Positions 34,537 through 43,727 are shown, numbered from the stretch's first letter. The stretch: 64,000 nucleotides of DNA from an uncultured Hyphomonas sp. (GCF_963678875.1 NZ_OY787456.1:1116001-1180000); one strand, 5' to 3'. Numbers and translations are program-made. The notes: a model not told the origin generated them from the letters alone.

Positions 34537-35178
34537 TCAGGCCTTCGGGAACACGGACTTGAGCGGCGCCCACTCGGCCTCGTGAGATCCTTCGAAGTTC
34601 GGCTTGCCTGGCCCGGTCAGCTGACCGGTGGGCTTTGTGTAGCTGTTGATCTTGCGCTCGGGGTTCTCGCGCCACTGAATGTTGAACGCCCAGTATTTCG
34701 GGAAGAAGTACAGCTTCGAATATGGCAAATGGTCATGAATCCACCAGGCAAGCTTCTGCCAGTCGCCTTCTTCGTGGAACGCATCGTAGAACGCGGGAAC
34801 GACAATACAGGCCGTCGCGCCCATGTTTCCATTGGCATCGCGGCGGTCCCAGATATGGGCGGCGTGGTTTCCTTCATTTGAGCCGCAATTGTAGCCCTGC
34901 TTGCCGTCGCGCTGCATCTGGTTGCCGAAGCCGTTGACCTTGGACGAGCGGTAAGCGGAGCGGATGGCGATGCGGCCGAACACGTTCTGCAGGGGTTCCA
35001 GCAGCTCGGTGCAGAGCTTTGTGCCTGCGGCGACGGCGAGGTCCGGATCGTCCGGCACATTGGACAGGCCGTGAATGGCGGCGATGTCCGAGAACAGGAA
35101 GTCCCGCATGAAGAAACTGTCGGACAAGCGGATACGGCCGAACTCCGACAGGGAATCGACGCTCTTGGGCGGTTTCAT
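34537..35178 (-). CDS. Hypothetical protein, possible M15-like peptidase fold
   Basis: A 213-residue protein with no signal peptide. It has a pattern reminiscent of zinc D-Ala-D-Ala peptidases of the M15 class: SAYRSSKVNG (about 74-83), then NHAAHIWDRRDANG with H and D residues, and a later WIHDHLPYS. The spacing and motif order do not clearly match a known member, so the family call is weak. GGAG lies 8 bases before the ATG. It converges on the HAD gene with 6 bases between them. Confidence 0.6.
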   Translation of the reverse strand: MKPPKSVDSLSEFGRIRLSDSFFMRDFLFSDIAAIHGLSNVPDDPDLAVAAGTKLCTELLEPLQNVFGRIAIRSAYRSSKVNGFGNQMQRDGKQGYNCGSNEGNHAAHIWDRRDANGNMGATACIVVPAFYDAFHEEGDWQKLAWWIHDHLPYSKLYFFPKYWAFNIQWRENPERKINSYTKPTGQLTGPGKPNFEGSHEAEWAPLKSVFPKA

Positions 35179-35241
35179 GCTGAACTCCTCATTTCTCCCG
35201 GAGGCTGCAAGGGGCGTGCCGGTTCGGGTAGGAGGCGGGGT

Positions 35242-35547
35242 CTATTTTCTGGCGTCATCCACGACGGAATAGATTTCCGGTGTGCAGGTGCCTTCGGTGA
35301 TACGTTCGCGCTGCAAGGTCAGCGTGTCGCCAACCTCTGGCAACGTGCCGAGGTATTCCGAGGTGACCCAGAACTCCCCCTCTTCCCCCATGAACAGGGC
35401 GCCGTCTTCGTCGACTTCCGTCACCGTGCCTTCAATCACGGACGTCTCGTAGCTGCACGGGCCGCCGGTGATCGGGCCGGGGCCAAAGGGGCCGCACGCG
35501 GACAGGGTCCCGAGCAAGGCCAGGCCGGTGAAGGTGCGCTTGATCAT
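35242..35547 (-). CDS. Small lipoprotein, unknown function
   Basis: A 101-residue protein with a short signal peptide and lipobox LSAC (Cys 18), followed by a Gly/Pro-rich linker and a small acidic beta-rich domain (VIEGTVTEVDEDGALFM, LGTLPEVGDTLTL) with two further cysteines. It looks like an OB-like envelope lipoprotein. Its ATG overlaps the stop of a tiny upstream ORF (ATGA), so it is probably translated by coupling. Confidence 0.72.
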   Translation of the reverse strand: MIKRTFTGLALLGTLSACGPFGPGPITGGPCSYETSVIEGTVTEVDEDGALFMGEEGEFWVTSEYLGTLPEVGDTLTLQRERITEGTCTPEIYSVVDDARK

Positions 35548-35621
35548 TTGGGGTCCCCCAGTCCTTTGGTGCCGCCCGCGACAATGCGCGCTGAAATTGC
35601 AAGTGGCAAAAGCTTGCGCAT
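35544..35621 (-). CDS. 25-residue small ORF coupled to lipoprotein gene
   Basis: ATG at 35621 to TGA at 35544, encoding 25 residues that begin MRKLLPLAISARIVAGGTKG and end in LGDPK. A strong GGAGG lies five bases before the ATG (35627-35631). The stop overlaps the ATG of the next gene as ATGA. It has a basic start, a short hydrophobic stretch and a Gly/Lys-rich tail, and too short a helix for a classical signal peptide. Its role may be a leader for coupling or a small protein; no homologue is recognised. Confidence 0.6.
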   Translation of the reverse strand: MRKLLPLAISARIVAGGTKGLGDPK

Positions 35622-35719
35622 GATGTCCTCCAGAGCTTACCAGTGACCGGGAAGCCTATCGCTGATAAGGCGGGCCGTAAAACGAAAACAAACAGGTTTC
35701 GGAACTGGGAGGGACAGCC

Positions 35720-36865
35720 GTGGGCGGCGCGAAAAACGCAATCAATATCGACGATCTGCGCGCGTTGGCGAAAAAACGCCTGCCGCGCATGGTGTTTGAC
35801 TATATCGACGGTGGCGCGGAAGACGAAATCACGCTGCGCCGGTCGGTTGATCGGTATGAAGATTATGAGTGGCAGTGGAATTCGCTGGTCGACGTCACGA
35901 AGCTCGACCCGTCCACGACGCTGTTCGGACAGAAGAACCCGATGCCGTTCTTTATCTCGCCGACGGCAGCATCGCGCCTGTTTTATCCGAAGGAAGGCGA
36001 ACTGGCTGTCGCCCGCGCGGCGCAGAAGGCAGGCATCGCCTATTCCGCCTCCACGCTGGCCAGCCAGACGCTGGAAGACATTGCTGCTTCTGCGCCAGAC
36101 GTACCGAAGATCATCCAGATCTATGTCTGGAAGGACCGCGGTGTCGTGAAGGAGTTCCTGGCCCGGGCGAAGGCGGCAGGTTTTGTCGGCTGTGTGCTGA
36201 CGGTCGATGCCGCCGTCGCCGGCTATCGCGAGCGCGATCCGCGCAACGGGTTCTCGATCCCGCCGAAGGTCAATTCCAAGACAGCGACGCAGGCGCTGGC
36301 CAAGCCCGGCTATCTCTGGGACGTATTCACCGGTTCGCAGATTGGCCCGGCAAACTTCGCCGAGCAGGCAGGCGGCGGGGATGTCATGGGCACGATCAAC
36401 AATCTGTTCGACCGTTCCATGAACTGGAAAGATGCCGAATGGATGGCCAATGAATGGGGCGGTCCGTTCGCCGTGAAAGGCATCTCAACGGCAAAGGACG
36501 CGGTGCGGGCGGTCGATCATGGTGCGAGCGCCGTCTGGCTGTCGAACCATGGCGGGCGTCAGATCGATACATCCGTGCCGGTGATCGACCTGATCCCGGA
36601 GGTCCGCGAAGCCATCGATCCGAAGATCGAACTGATCGCTGACGGCGGCGTGCGCCGGGGCAGCCATGCGCTGAAACTGATCGCGCGCGGCGCGACCAGC
36701 GTCGCCATCGGGCGGGCCTATCTCTACGGGCTGGCGGCGGGCGGCGAAACCGGCGTTGCCCGCGCGATCCAGATCCTCAAGGATGATGTGGAACGCGGCC
36801 TCGGCCTGCTGGGCGTGCCGCGCCTTGCAGACCTCGACGAAACGCTGCTGCGCCTCAGACGCTGA
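35720..36865 (+). CDS. lldD: FMN-dependent alpha-hydroxyacid dehydrogenase (LldD-like)
   Basis: A 381-residue member of the lactate/glycolate oxidase family. The active-site base is H277 in LSNHGGRQID, followed by the substrate arginine R280, with the FMN phosphate loop ADGGVRRGSHALK and GRAYLYGLA at the end. The N-terminus FDYIDGGAEDE is typical. It most likely oxidises L-lactate or a related L-2-hydroxyacid to the 2-oxo acid, passing electrons to the membrane. Start is GTG at 35720 after GGAGGG. It converges with the FAD enzyme gene, 11 bases overlapping. Confidence 0.88.
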   Translation: MGGAKNAINIDDLRALAKKRLPRMVFDYIDGGAEDEITLRRSVDRYEDYEWQWNSLVDVTKLDPSTTLFGQKNPMPFFISPTAASRLFYPKEGELAVARAAQKAGIAYSASTLASQTLEDIAASAPDVPKIIQIYVWKDRGVVKEFLARAKAAGFVGCVLTVDAAVAGYRERDPRNGFSIPPKVNSKTATQALAKPGYLWDVFTGSQIGPANFAEQAGGGDVMGTINNLFDRSMNWKDAEWMANEWGGPFAVKGISTAKDAVRAVDHGASAVWLSNHGGRQIDTSVPVIDLIPEVREAIDPKIELIADGGVRRGSHALKLIARGATSVAIGRAYLYGLAAGGETGVARAIQILKDDVERGLGLLGVPRLADLDETLLRLRR

Positions 36866-38261
36866 CCACGCGGTTGGGGTTCATGATGCCCTGCGGGTCC
36901 AGCGCCTTCTTGATGGCGCGCATCGTGTCGGTGGCAGCCTGCGGGCGCAGCTTCGCCAGCTCATCGCGCTTCAGGCGGCCGACACCATGCTCGGCAGAGA
37001 TCGAGCCATCGAACTCCATCACCGTGTCATAGATGATGTGGGTCAGGGCCTCGAAGTTTTCCTTCAGGCCCGTCTTCCCTGCCGGTTCGATCACGGAGTA
37101 ATGCAAATTCCCGTCACCGACATGGCCAAAGATGACGAAGTCTGCCGTCGGCAGCTTCTCGACGATGCGGGCGTTGCAGGTTTCCATGAAGGCCGGGATC
37201 TTGCTGACCGGTACGGAGATGTCCTGGTTCAGCGAGTTGCCATAGGCGCGCTTGGACAGCGGGATCGTCTCGCGCACCATCCACATGGTCTTGGCCTGCG
37301 CAAGGCTTTCGGCGAGCGCGGCGTCCTGGATCAGGCCTTTTTCGAAGGCGGTTTCCAGTGCCGTCTCCAGCGTCTTGCGCGCCATGGCTTCGTCCGAGAA
37401 GGACACTTCCATCAGCACGCGCCAGGCGAGGTTGGACGGTAGTGGATCGCGCGTGCCTTCGATGTCGGCCAGGACCATCTCGACCGCATTGGCCGGGATC
37501 ATCTCGAAACTTGTGACCGTATCGCCCGCCATCTCGCGCACATGGGCCAGCAGCGCGATGACGTCCTGCGTGGACGCCGCCGTTACCCAGGCCGTGGCGC
37601 GCTGGACTTTCGGAAACATTTTGAGTGTCGCGGCGGTGACGAGGCCCAGCGTGCCTTCGGCGCCTGCGAAAAGGTGCTTCAGGTCATAGCCCGTATTGTT
37701 CTTGCGCAGGCCAGAAAGTCCGTCCCAGATCTCGCCTGACGGCAGCACGACTTCCATGCCCAACAGGAGATCGCGCATCATGCCATAACGCAGCACGGCC
37801 ACGCCGCCGGCATTGGTCGAGATCAGGCCGCCAATCGTTGCCGTGCCTTCGGAGCCGAGCGACAGCGGGAACAGGCGGTTCACGTCTTCGGCCGCCTGCT
37901 GCGCCGTTACCAGCGGGGCACCGGCCTCTACGACCATGGAATTGTTGAACACGTCGACGCTGCGCACCTTGTTCATGCGGCGCATCGAGACACAGATCTC
38001 GCCATGCGGCACGCCCGCATCGACAAGGCCTGTATTGCCGCCCTGCGGGCAGATCGCGACGCCGTGCTGGCTGCAGAGCTTTACAAGCGCGGCGGCTTCT
38101 TCCGTGCTGGCAGGCTTTGCCACGATGGGTGTTTCGCCCTGCAGCACGCCGCGCCAGGCCTGCGCGTGTTCGGAGAGAACGTCCGGGTCTTCGCTCCAGC
38201 CTTGCGGGCCGAGCATGTCCTTGAGGGCGGCGAGGAAGTCTGGGGTCAGCGTCTGGGTCAT
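36855..38261 (-). CDS. FAD-linked D-2-hydroxyacid dehydrogenase (GlcD/D2HGDH-like)
   Basis: A 468-residue flavoprotein of the VAO/PCMH family. The FAD-binding part has PQGGNTGLVDAGVP and SLGSEGTATIGGLISTNAGG; the C-terminal cap has FGHVGDGNLHYSV and ISAEHGVGRLKRDEL, giving the metal and substrate histidines of D-lactate or D-2-hydroxyglutarate dehydrogenases. It oxidises a D-2-hydroxyacid to the 2-oxo acid. Overlap of 4 bases with paiB suggests cotranscription. It lies tail to tail with the L-2-hydroxyacid gene. Confidence 0.9.
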   Translation of the reverse strand: MTQTLTPDFLAALKDMLGPQGWSEDPDVLSEHAQAWRGVLQGETPIVAKPASTEEAAALVKLCSQHGVAICPQGGNTGLVDAGVPHGEICVSMRRMNKVRSVDVFNNSMVVEAGAPLVTAQQAAEDVNRLFPLSLGSEGTATIGGLISTNAGGVAVLRYGMMRDLLLGMEVVLPSGEIWDGLSGLRKNNTGYDLKHLFAGAEGTLGLVTAATLKMFPKVQRATAWVTAASTQDVIALLAHVREMAGDTVTSFEMIPANAVEMVLADIEGTRDPLPSNLAWRVLMEVSFSDEAMARKTLETALETAFEKGLIQDAALAESLAQAKTMWMVRETIPLSKRAYGNSLNQDISVPVSKIPAFMETCNARIVEKLPTADFVIFGHVGDGNLHYSVIEPAGKTGLKENFEALTHIIYDTVMEFDGSISAEHGVGRLKRDELAKLRPQAATDTMRAIKKALDPQGIMNPNRVVSV

Positions 38262-38875
38262 GACTCCAGTTTACGCATTTCCGCGGCCAGCGCGAAGCCG
38301 CTTTCTGTCGCGTCCAGCGCGTCGATGACACCGGCGCGGGCGCTGGCCGGTTTGTCCTGGTTCAGCTTGGCGATGCCTTCGAAGCGTTGCGGGCGAAGAT
38401 CGAAGGCAACGAGGCCGCGATACAGCGCCTCCAGCAGTGCGGGCGTCATCTTGGCCGTCTTCCAGATCGGCTTCGGTGCGAGGTCCGCTTCGAAATGATC
38501 TGAGAGGTCGTCGATCAGTTGGCGCATTGCGGCGTCGTCCAGCCGGGTGACCGGGCCAGCGGCCTCGACGGAGATATAGTTCCAGGTCGGCACCTGGTCT
38601 TCGAGGCCGTACCAGTCCGGGGAGACATAGGCGTGCGGCCCGGTGAACACGGCCAGCACCGAACTGCCCGCCAGCAAGGCCTTGGTCACCGGATTGGCGA
38701 CGGACAAGTGGAAGCGCAGCGACAGGGCCTCCCCTTCCCCGGAGGGGAGAACAGGCGCGTGTGCGGCCACCGGCTGGCCATCGCTCACCGCGCTGATCAC
38801 CGCGAACGGATGTTCGAGGATGCGCTGGCGAAGAGTGGCGGGGTCTGTGACGAGATAGCGGCGGGAAGGGTGCAT
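38258..38875 (-). CDS. PaiB-like FMN-binding protein
   Basis: A 205-residue split-barrel flavin-binding protein of the PaiB family. Landmarks are FAVISAVSDGQPVAAHAPVLP, the HLSVANPVTKAL segment and FTGPHAYVSPDWYG, with a conserved C-terminal IAKLNQDKP. PaiB was first described as a negative regulator of sporulation in Bacillus; in Proteobacteria it may be an FMN-dependent enzyme. It overlaps the downstream gene by ATGA and follows tsaC by 9 bases. Confidence 0.88.
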   Translation of the reverse strand: MHPSRRYLVTDPATLRQRILEHPFAVISAVSDGQPVAAHAPVLPSGEGEALSLRFHLSVANPVTKALLAGSSVLAVFTGPHAYVSPDWYGLEDQVPTWNYISVEAAGPVTRLDDAAMRQLIDDLSDHFEADLAPKPIWKTAKMTPALLEALYRGLVAFDLRPQRFEGIAKLNQDKPASARAGVIDALDATESGFALAAEMRKLES

Positions 38876-38884
38876 GGCCTGATC

Positions 38885-39823
38885 CTAGTCCCTGTGGGCT
38901 GCGCGGGTGAGGCGGTCGTTGATGGCTTCGCCGAGGCCTTCGTCCGGGATGCGGGCGACGGCAATGCGGTCATGTTGCGTATCGAGCGTGCGCAGGGCGG
39001 CGAAGAGGTTCTTTGCGGCTTCGCGCAGGTCGCCCGTCTCCGAAAGATTAAGGCCGGAGTAGGGTGTCTCACCAAAGGCGAGCCATCCCTCGCCCGCCTC
39101 CGGCGCGTCGGCATTGAGGCGGACGCGGGCGTTCGGGGCGTAGTGGCTTTTCAACTGTCCGGGGGCGGAGATTCCTTCGGCTTCCTCGCGGGCGATGAGT
39201 GGCTGGCCGAGAGCGGCTTCCAGCGCGGAGGTTTCCAGCGCGCCAGCGCGGAGCAGGACAGGGCGCTCGCCCACGAAAGACACGATGGTGGATTCAATGC
39301 CGCGCTCGCACGGGCCGCCGTCAAGGATCAGGTCGACCTTCCCGTCCAGATCCTCTTTGACGTGCTGCGCCGTCGTCGGACTGATATGGCCGGAGCGGTT
39401 GGCAGACGGTGCCACCAGCGGCTTGCCGAAGGTCTCGATCAGGGCGCGGGCGCCGGGATGGGCAGGCATGCGCAGGGCGATCGTGTCGAGGCCCGCGCGG
39501 GCGATATCGCTGACCGTGCCGGTCGATGCCACGGGCAGGACCATGGTGAGCGGCCCCGGCCAGAACTGTGCGGCAATCTCGCGGGCCTGATCCGAGAAGA
39601 CAGCCTCCTGCTCCGCCATCTCCATGTTTGCGACATGGGCGATGAGCGGATTGAAGCGCGGGCGGCCCTTGGCTTCGTAGAGACGCACCACGGCATCCGG
39701 GTTGGCCGCATTGCAGGCGAGGCCGTAGACGGTCTCGGTCGGCATCGCCACAAGACCGCCGCCGCGCAGGTGCATGGCGGCGAGGCTGAGCGTTCCCGGC
39801 TGGATGGGCACGATGGCGGTCAT
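38885..39823 (-). CDS. L-threonylcarbamoyladenylate synthase (Sua5/TsaC type)
   Basis: A 312-residue protein with the N-terminal TsaC domain (about 10-200) carrying the substrate motif YEAKGRPRFNPLIAHV and the nucleotide site APSANRSG, plus a C-terminal Sua5 domain (about 205-312). It makes threonylcarbamoyl-AMP from threonine, bicarbonate and ATP, the first step of the t6A modification of tRNAs reading ANN codons. The two-domain length fits Sua5 rather than short TsaC. Confidence 0.92.
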   Translation of the reverse strand: MTAIVPIQPGTLSLAAMHLRGGGLVAMPTETVYGLACNAANPDAVVRLYEAKGRPRFNPLIAHVANMEMAEQEAVFSDQAREIAAQFWPGPLTMVLPVASTGTVSDIARAGLDTIALRMPAHPGARALIETFGKPLVAPSANRSGHISPTTAQHVKEDLDGKVDLILDGGPCERGIESTIVSFVGERPVLLRAGALETSALEAALGQPLIAREEAEGISAPGQLKSHYAPNARVRLNADAPEAGEGWLAFGETPYSGLNLSETGDLREAAKNLFAALRTLDTQHDRIAVARIPDEGLGEAINDRLTRAAHRD

Positions 39824-39871
39824 GACCGGCGCCTTAGCACCCGTCCCGCCCGGCAGGAAGCCGTGCGCGCA

Positions 39872-41068
39872 TTATTCCTTCCGGGTGGCCGAGCCTTTGA
39901 CGGTGACCTCGACGGAGTCATCGACCCAGTCGCCACCGGGGTCGGATTGCTGGCCGAGGTTCAGCGCCTTGCGGGAGAGCGTCGTCCGCCCGTCGAACGT
40001 CGCTGTGTCTCCTTCGATGGTCAGGTTGAAATCGAATGGCACATTGATGGCCTGATCCTTCACCAGCATCGAGGCTTCTGCGGTGTAGCCGCCGTCAGCT
40101 GAAGCGGCGATATTTATCAGGCTGACCTTCACAGCCGGGAACGAATTCGTATCGAACCATTCGCCACCCTGAATCGTGTCGTCATAGAGTTTCGTGCCGG
40201 TACTGGCCGAGCCGGGATAGACTTCCACCTCTATCGCGGAACTATCCAGGTCTTCGGCATCGAACAGGACCGATGCATCCCAGCGCCCGAACGTGCCGGA
40301 GAACGGCTTTTTTTGATAGGTGCCGGTGAAGGTGATTTCGGAGGCTGCTGGGTCAATCGCCCAGTTGCCCTCATCCGCCGGGACGGTGCCGGTGGTGCCG
40401 GGGCTTGCCGGTGCAGATGGCGAAGACTTCATCAGCGGAACGGCTGCGATGATTGCGAACAGCAAAACGGCGCCGCCGAACGCGATGGCATATCCCTGTG
40501 CCGGTGGCGGCGAATGCGGGCGGCCGAAGAGGCCGGGGATCATCCGCTTGAACACGCCTTCTTCAGCGGCAAACTCATGTTTGATGGCGCCGGCGACATG
40601 CAGGCCCAGCAGCACGATCAGGACCCAGGCGCCCTTGGAGTGCAGGAACTCGGTCACATCATGGACCACCCCGCCCTTCAGGCCTTCTGTGAACGGAAGG
40701 TGGGGCCAGCTGACCGTGCCGAACAGGACGGTCGAGATCTGGAAGCTGGAGGTGGAGACCAGCAGCCAGCCGAGCAGCGGCAGGCCGATCATCAGGGCGT
40801 AAAAGGCGACATGCACCCCATGAGAGAGGCGTTTCTCCCACGGGGTCATGTCATCGGGCAATGGCGGCGGTGGATTGCGCCACCGCCACAGAACCCGCGC
40901 CACGCTGAGGAATAGGATCGCGATCCCGATCGACTTGTGCAGCTGGAAGCGGGCTTCATTGTCGTCCATGTTCCATCCAAGCCAGATCATGAACAGGATC
41001 AGGCCAGCGATCGCCCAGTGAAGGAGAATCGCAACGACCGTGTAACGGTTTGAGGATGGAGCATGCAT
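39872..41068 (-). CDS. Cytochrome b561-YceI fusion protein
   Basis: A 398-residue fusion. Residues about 1-190 form a cytochrome b561 membrane domain with four helices and the haem histidines HWAI, HKSIG, HGVHV and LHVAGAIKHE. A linker helix (195-215) leads to a YceI lipocalin-like domain (230-398) with the start WAIDPAASEITFTG, predicted to lie in the periplasm. YceI domains bind isoprenoids such as polyprenyl quinone, so the pair may link quinone binding to haem electron transfer. It lies 10 bases after another YceI gene. Confidence 0.87.
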   Translation of the reverse strand: MHAPSSNRYTVVAILLHWAIAGLILFMIWLGWNMDDNEARFQLHKSIGIAILFLSVARVLWRWRNPPPPLPDDMTPWEKRLSHGVHVAFYALMIGLPLLGWLLVSTSSFQISTVLFGTVSWPHLPFTEGLKGGVVHDVTEFLHSKGAWVLIVLLGLHVAGAIKHEFAAEEGVFKRMIPGLFGRPHSPPPAQGYAIAFGGAVLLFAIIAAVPLMKSSPSAPASPGTTGTVPADEGNWAIDPAASEITFTGTYQKKPFSGTFGRWDASVLFDAEDLDSSAIEVEVYPGSASTGTKLYDDTIQGGEWFDTNSFPAVKVSLINIAASADGGYTAEASMLVKDQAINVPFDFNLTIEGDTATFDGRTTLSRKALNLGQQSDPGGDWVDDSVEVTVKGSATRKE

Positions 41069-41078
41069 GGTCTGAGAC

Positions 41079-41816
41079 TTATTCAGATTCGCTGGCTTCG
41101 GCGGCCTTGGCGAACTCGACTTCGATCAGCAGTTCCACATCGTCGCTGACGTTCGGAACCAGGATGTCCATGCCGAAGTCGGACCGCTTCAGCGTGCCGG
41201 TGGCCGAGAAACCGATCTTCGGCTGGTCCGGTGCCCACGGGAAGCTGGCGGTGCCGTTATAGGTCACGTCCAGCGTTACCGGCTTGGTCACGCCCCGGAA
41301 GCTCAGGTCGCCGGTGACGGTGCCGGTATCGGTGCCGGTGGCGGTCACTTCAGTGGACTTGAAGGTGATCGCCGGGAAGGCCGTGGAGTTGAAGTAGGCG
41401 TCGCTCTCGGAGATTTCCTGATCGAACGTGTCGAACGGGCTGTCTGGGTGGCTTGCCTTGAAATCAAACGGATAGTCGGTCTCGACGGAGGCCGGATCGA
41501 CCGTCACGTCCAGCACGCTGGCGGACAGGTCTTCCGGGTCGAACACCAGCGTGCCGGCAATGCCGGTGAAGCGGGCGGTGTAGCCCGACAGGCCGAAATG
41601 GTTGACCTTCCAGGTCAGCGAGGCGTGGGTCAGGTCGAGGTCATAGGTGCCAGCCGGGCCGAGTTCCGGTGCCGGGGCTTCGGCAGGGCCAGCCGTGGTT
41701 TCAGCGACCGCGGTTTCCGGGGCTGCCGGGGCGGCTTCGCTGGCCGACGGCGCGCCACAGGCGGCCAGTGTGCCGGCGAGGGCGATTGCTGAAGCGGAAA
41801 GGAGGAATGTGCGCAT
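41079..41816 (-). CDS. YceI family lipoprotein
   Basis: A 245-residue exported lipoprotein. Lipobox LAAC (Cys 20) is followed by an Ala/Glu-rich tether to about 50 and a YceI domain (55-245) opening with YDLDLTHASLTWKVNHFGLSGY and containing LSFRGVTKPVTLDV. YceI proteins form a lipid-binding barrel that holds long isoprenoid chains in the periplasm. It heads the unit whose next gene is the b561-YceI fusion, so the two may act together. Confidence 0.9.
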   Translation of the reverse strand: MRTFLLSASAIALAGTLAACGAPSASEAAPAAPETAVAETTAGPAEAPAPELGPAGTYDLDLTHASLTWKVNHFGLSGYTARFTGIAGTLVFDPEDLSASVLDVTVDPASVETDYPFDFKASHPDSPFDTFDQEISESDAYFNSTAFPAITFKSTEVTATGTDTGTVTGDLSFRGVTKPVTLDVTYNGTASFPWAPDQPKIGFSATGTLKRSDFGMDILVPNVSDDVELLIEVEFAKAAEASESE

Positions 41817-41935
41817 GAGTGTTTGAGCCTTCTGTTAGTCAGGTTGCCGCAGAGTATAGTGCGCCGCTGGACAGTCGCCACAGGCGCGCTAAAGCCTGAG
41901 ATCAATATCACTTATGCGCAATCGGAGACAAATTG

Positions 41936-43705
41936 ATGTCCTATGAAGCTCCAATCAACGACATGGCTTTCACGCTGCAGGCTGTCGCCGGTCTGCCGAA
42001 GCTGGAAGGCCTGCCGGGCTTCGAGGCTTATGATCCCGAGCTGATCGCGCCAATTCTGGAAGAGGCCGCCAAGCTGGCGCGCGATGTGCTGGCGCCGCTG
42101 AACCAGGCAGGTGATGCGGCCGGCGCTGTGCTGACCGAGGATGGCGTGAAGGCTGCGCCCGGCTTTGCCGAGGCCTATGCCCAGTTCCGCGAAGGTGGCT
42201 GGATGGGGCTGTCGGCGCCGGAGGAATGGGGCGGACAGGGCCTGCCCAAGGCGCTCGCGCTGGCCGTCATGGAGATGATCCATTCCGCGAACATGGCGTT
42301 CGGCCTCTGCCCGATGCTCAGCTTCGGCGCCATCGAAGCCTTGCTGGCGCACGGCACCGACGTGCAGAAGCAGACCTACCTGCCCAACCTCGTCGCCGGC
42401 AACTGGACCGGCACGATGAACCTGACAGAGCCACAGGCCGGTTCCGACGTCGGTGCCCTGAAGACGAAAGCCGTGCCGAACGATGACGGCTCCTACGCCA
42501 TCACCGGCCAGAAAATCTTCATCACCTGGGGCGACCATGACGTCGCCGAGAACATCATCCACCTTGTGCTGGCTCGCCTGCCGGACGCCCCGGCCGGGTC
42601 GCGCGGTGTGTCGCTCTTCCTGGTGCCGAAAGTCTTCGTCAATGACGATGGTAGCCTGGGCGAGCGCAACAGCCTGAAATGTATCGGCCTTGAAAAGAAG
42701 ATCGGCATTCACGCCTCCCCCACCTGCGTGATGGAGTATGATGGCGCGACAGGCTGGCTGATCGGTGAAGCCAACAAGGGCCTGGCCTGCATGTTCACGA
42801 TGATGAACTCTGCGCGCCTGAATGTCGGCCTCGAAGGCGTCGCCGTGGGCGAGGCGGCCTACCAGGCAGCCTTCGAATACGCGCAGGAGCGCAAGCAGGG
42901 AAAAGTGCAGGGCGTCGACGGCCCCGCCCCGATCCTGCATCATGCCGATGTGCGCCGTACCCTGACGACCATGCGCGCCCGCGTCGCCGCGGCCCGCGCC
43001 ATCTGCTATGCCTGCGGTGTCGCGGCAGACCTGGCTGAAACGGCAATAGACGAGCAGGTGCGCCACGCCGCCAAGCTGCGCGAAGACCTGCTGACGCCGA
43101 TCGCCAAGGCCTGGTCCACCGACATGGGCGTCGACGTCGCCAGCCTCGGCGTGCAGATTCATGGCGGCATGGGGTTCATGAACGAAACACTGGCCGCACA
43201 GCTTTATCGCGACGCCCGCATCGCGCCGATCTATGAAGGGACGAACGGTATTCAGGCGATCGACCTTGTCGGCCGCAAACTGTCCGGCACCAATGGCGAG
43301 TCCATGCGGCTGGTCCTTGGCGATATCGACGCCACCATCCGCGAGGCGCGTGCCACAAATGATCCGCAGCTCGTCCAGATCGCAGACCGCCTGCGCGCCG
43401 GAGCGGATGCCCTGCGTGACGCCACCGACTGGATGCTGGCGGCGATGAAAGAACGCGACCAGGAAAAGGCGCTCGCTGGTGCGACGGCGTATCTCGCGCT
43501 CGCCGGTGACGTGATCGGCGGTCACTTCCTGACAAAGGCGGCCGTCGCTGCACGCGCCAGCGATCCGGCCTCCCGTGCCCGCAACCTCGCCCTCGCTGGC
43601 TTCTTCGCGGAGACCACGCTGGCCGAAGCCCCCGGCCGCATTCCCGGCATCACCGAAGGCGGCCAGACCTTCCTGGAAGGCAGTGAGGCTCTGTTCGGGG
43701 TCTGA
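41936..43705 (+). CDS. Acyl-CoA dehydrogenase, DmdC-like long form
   Basis: A 589-residue acyl-CoA dehydrogenase of the extended class. It has LTEPQAGSDVGALKT (FAD/substrate loop, about 163-177), ARLNVGLEGVAVGEAAYQAA, the C-terminal motif QIHGGMGFMNE and YEGTNGIQAIDLVGRKL, whose glutamate is the probable catalytic base. An extra C-terminal helical domain (about 470-589) is typical of DmdC and PA2815-like enzymes, which oxidise methylthiopropionyl-CoA or medium/long acyl-CoA. GGAG lies before the ATG, at 41924-41927. Confidence 0.88.
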   Translation: MSYEAPINDMAFTLQAVAGLPKLEGLPGFEAYDPELIAPILEEAAKLARDVLAPLNQAGDAAGAVLTEDGVKAAPGFAEAYAQFREGGWMGLSAPEEWGGQGLPKALALAVMEMIHSANMAFGLCPMLSFGAIEALLAHGTDVQKQTYLPNLVAGNWTGTMNLTEPQAGSDVGALKTKAVPNDDGSYAITGQKIFITWGDHDVAENIIHLVLARLPDAPAGSRGVSLFLVPKVFVNDDGSLGERNSLKCIGLEKKIGIHASPTCVMEYDGATGWLIGEANKGLACMFTMMNSARLNVGLEGVAVGEAAYQAAFEYAQERKQGKVQGVDGPAPILHHADVRRTLTTMRARVAAARAICYACGVAADLAETAIDEQVRHAAKLREDLLTPIAKAWSTDMGVDVASLGVQIHGGMGFMNETLAAQLYRDARIAPIYEGTNGIQAIDLVGRKLSGTNGESMRLVLGDIDATIREARATNDPQLVQIADRLRAGADALRDATDWMLAAMKERDQEKALAGATAYLALAGDVIGGHFLTKAAVAARASDPASRARNLALAGFFAETTLAEAPGRIPGITEGGQTFLEGSEALFGV

Positions 43706-43727
43706 CGAAGTTCCGCGCGGGGAGCAG

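Noticed and set aside
41895..41935. FNR/FixK-like box GATCAATATC before the DmdC-like gene
   Set aside because: It differs from the TTGAT-N4-ATCAA consensus at several positions.
41912..43525. A 537-codon frame on the minus strand
   Set aside because: It is antisense to the DmdC-like gene, which has all family motifs.
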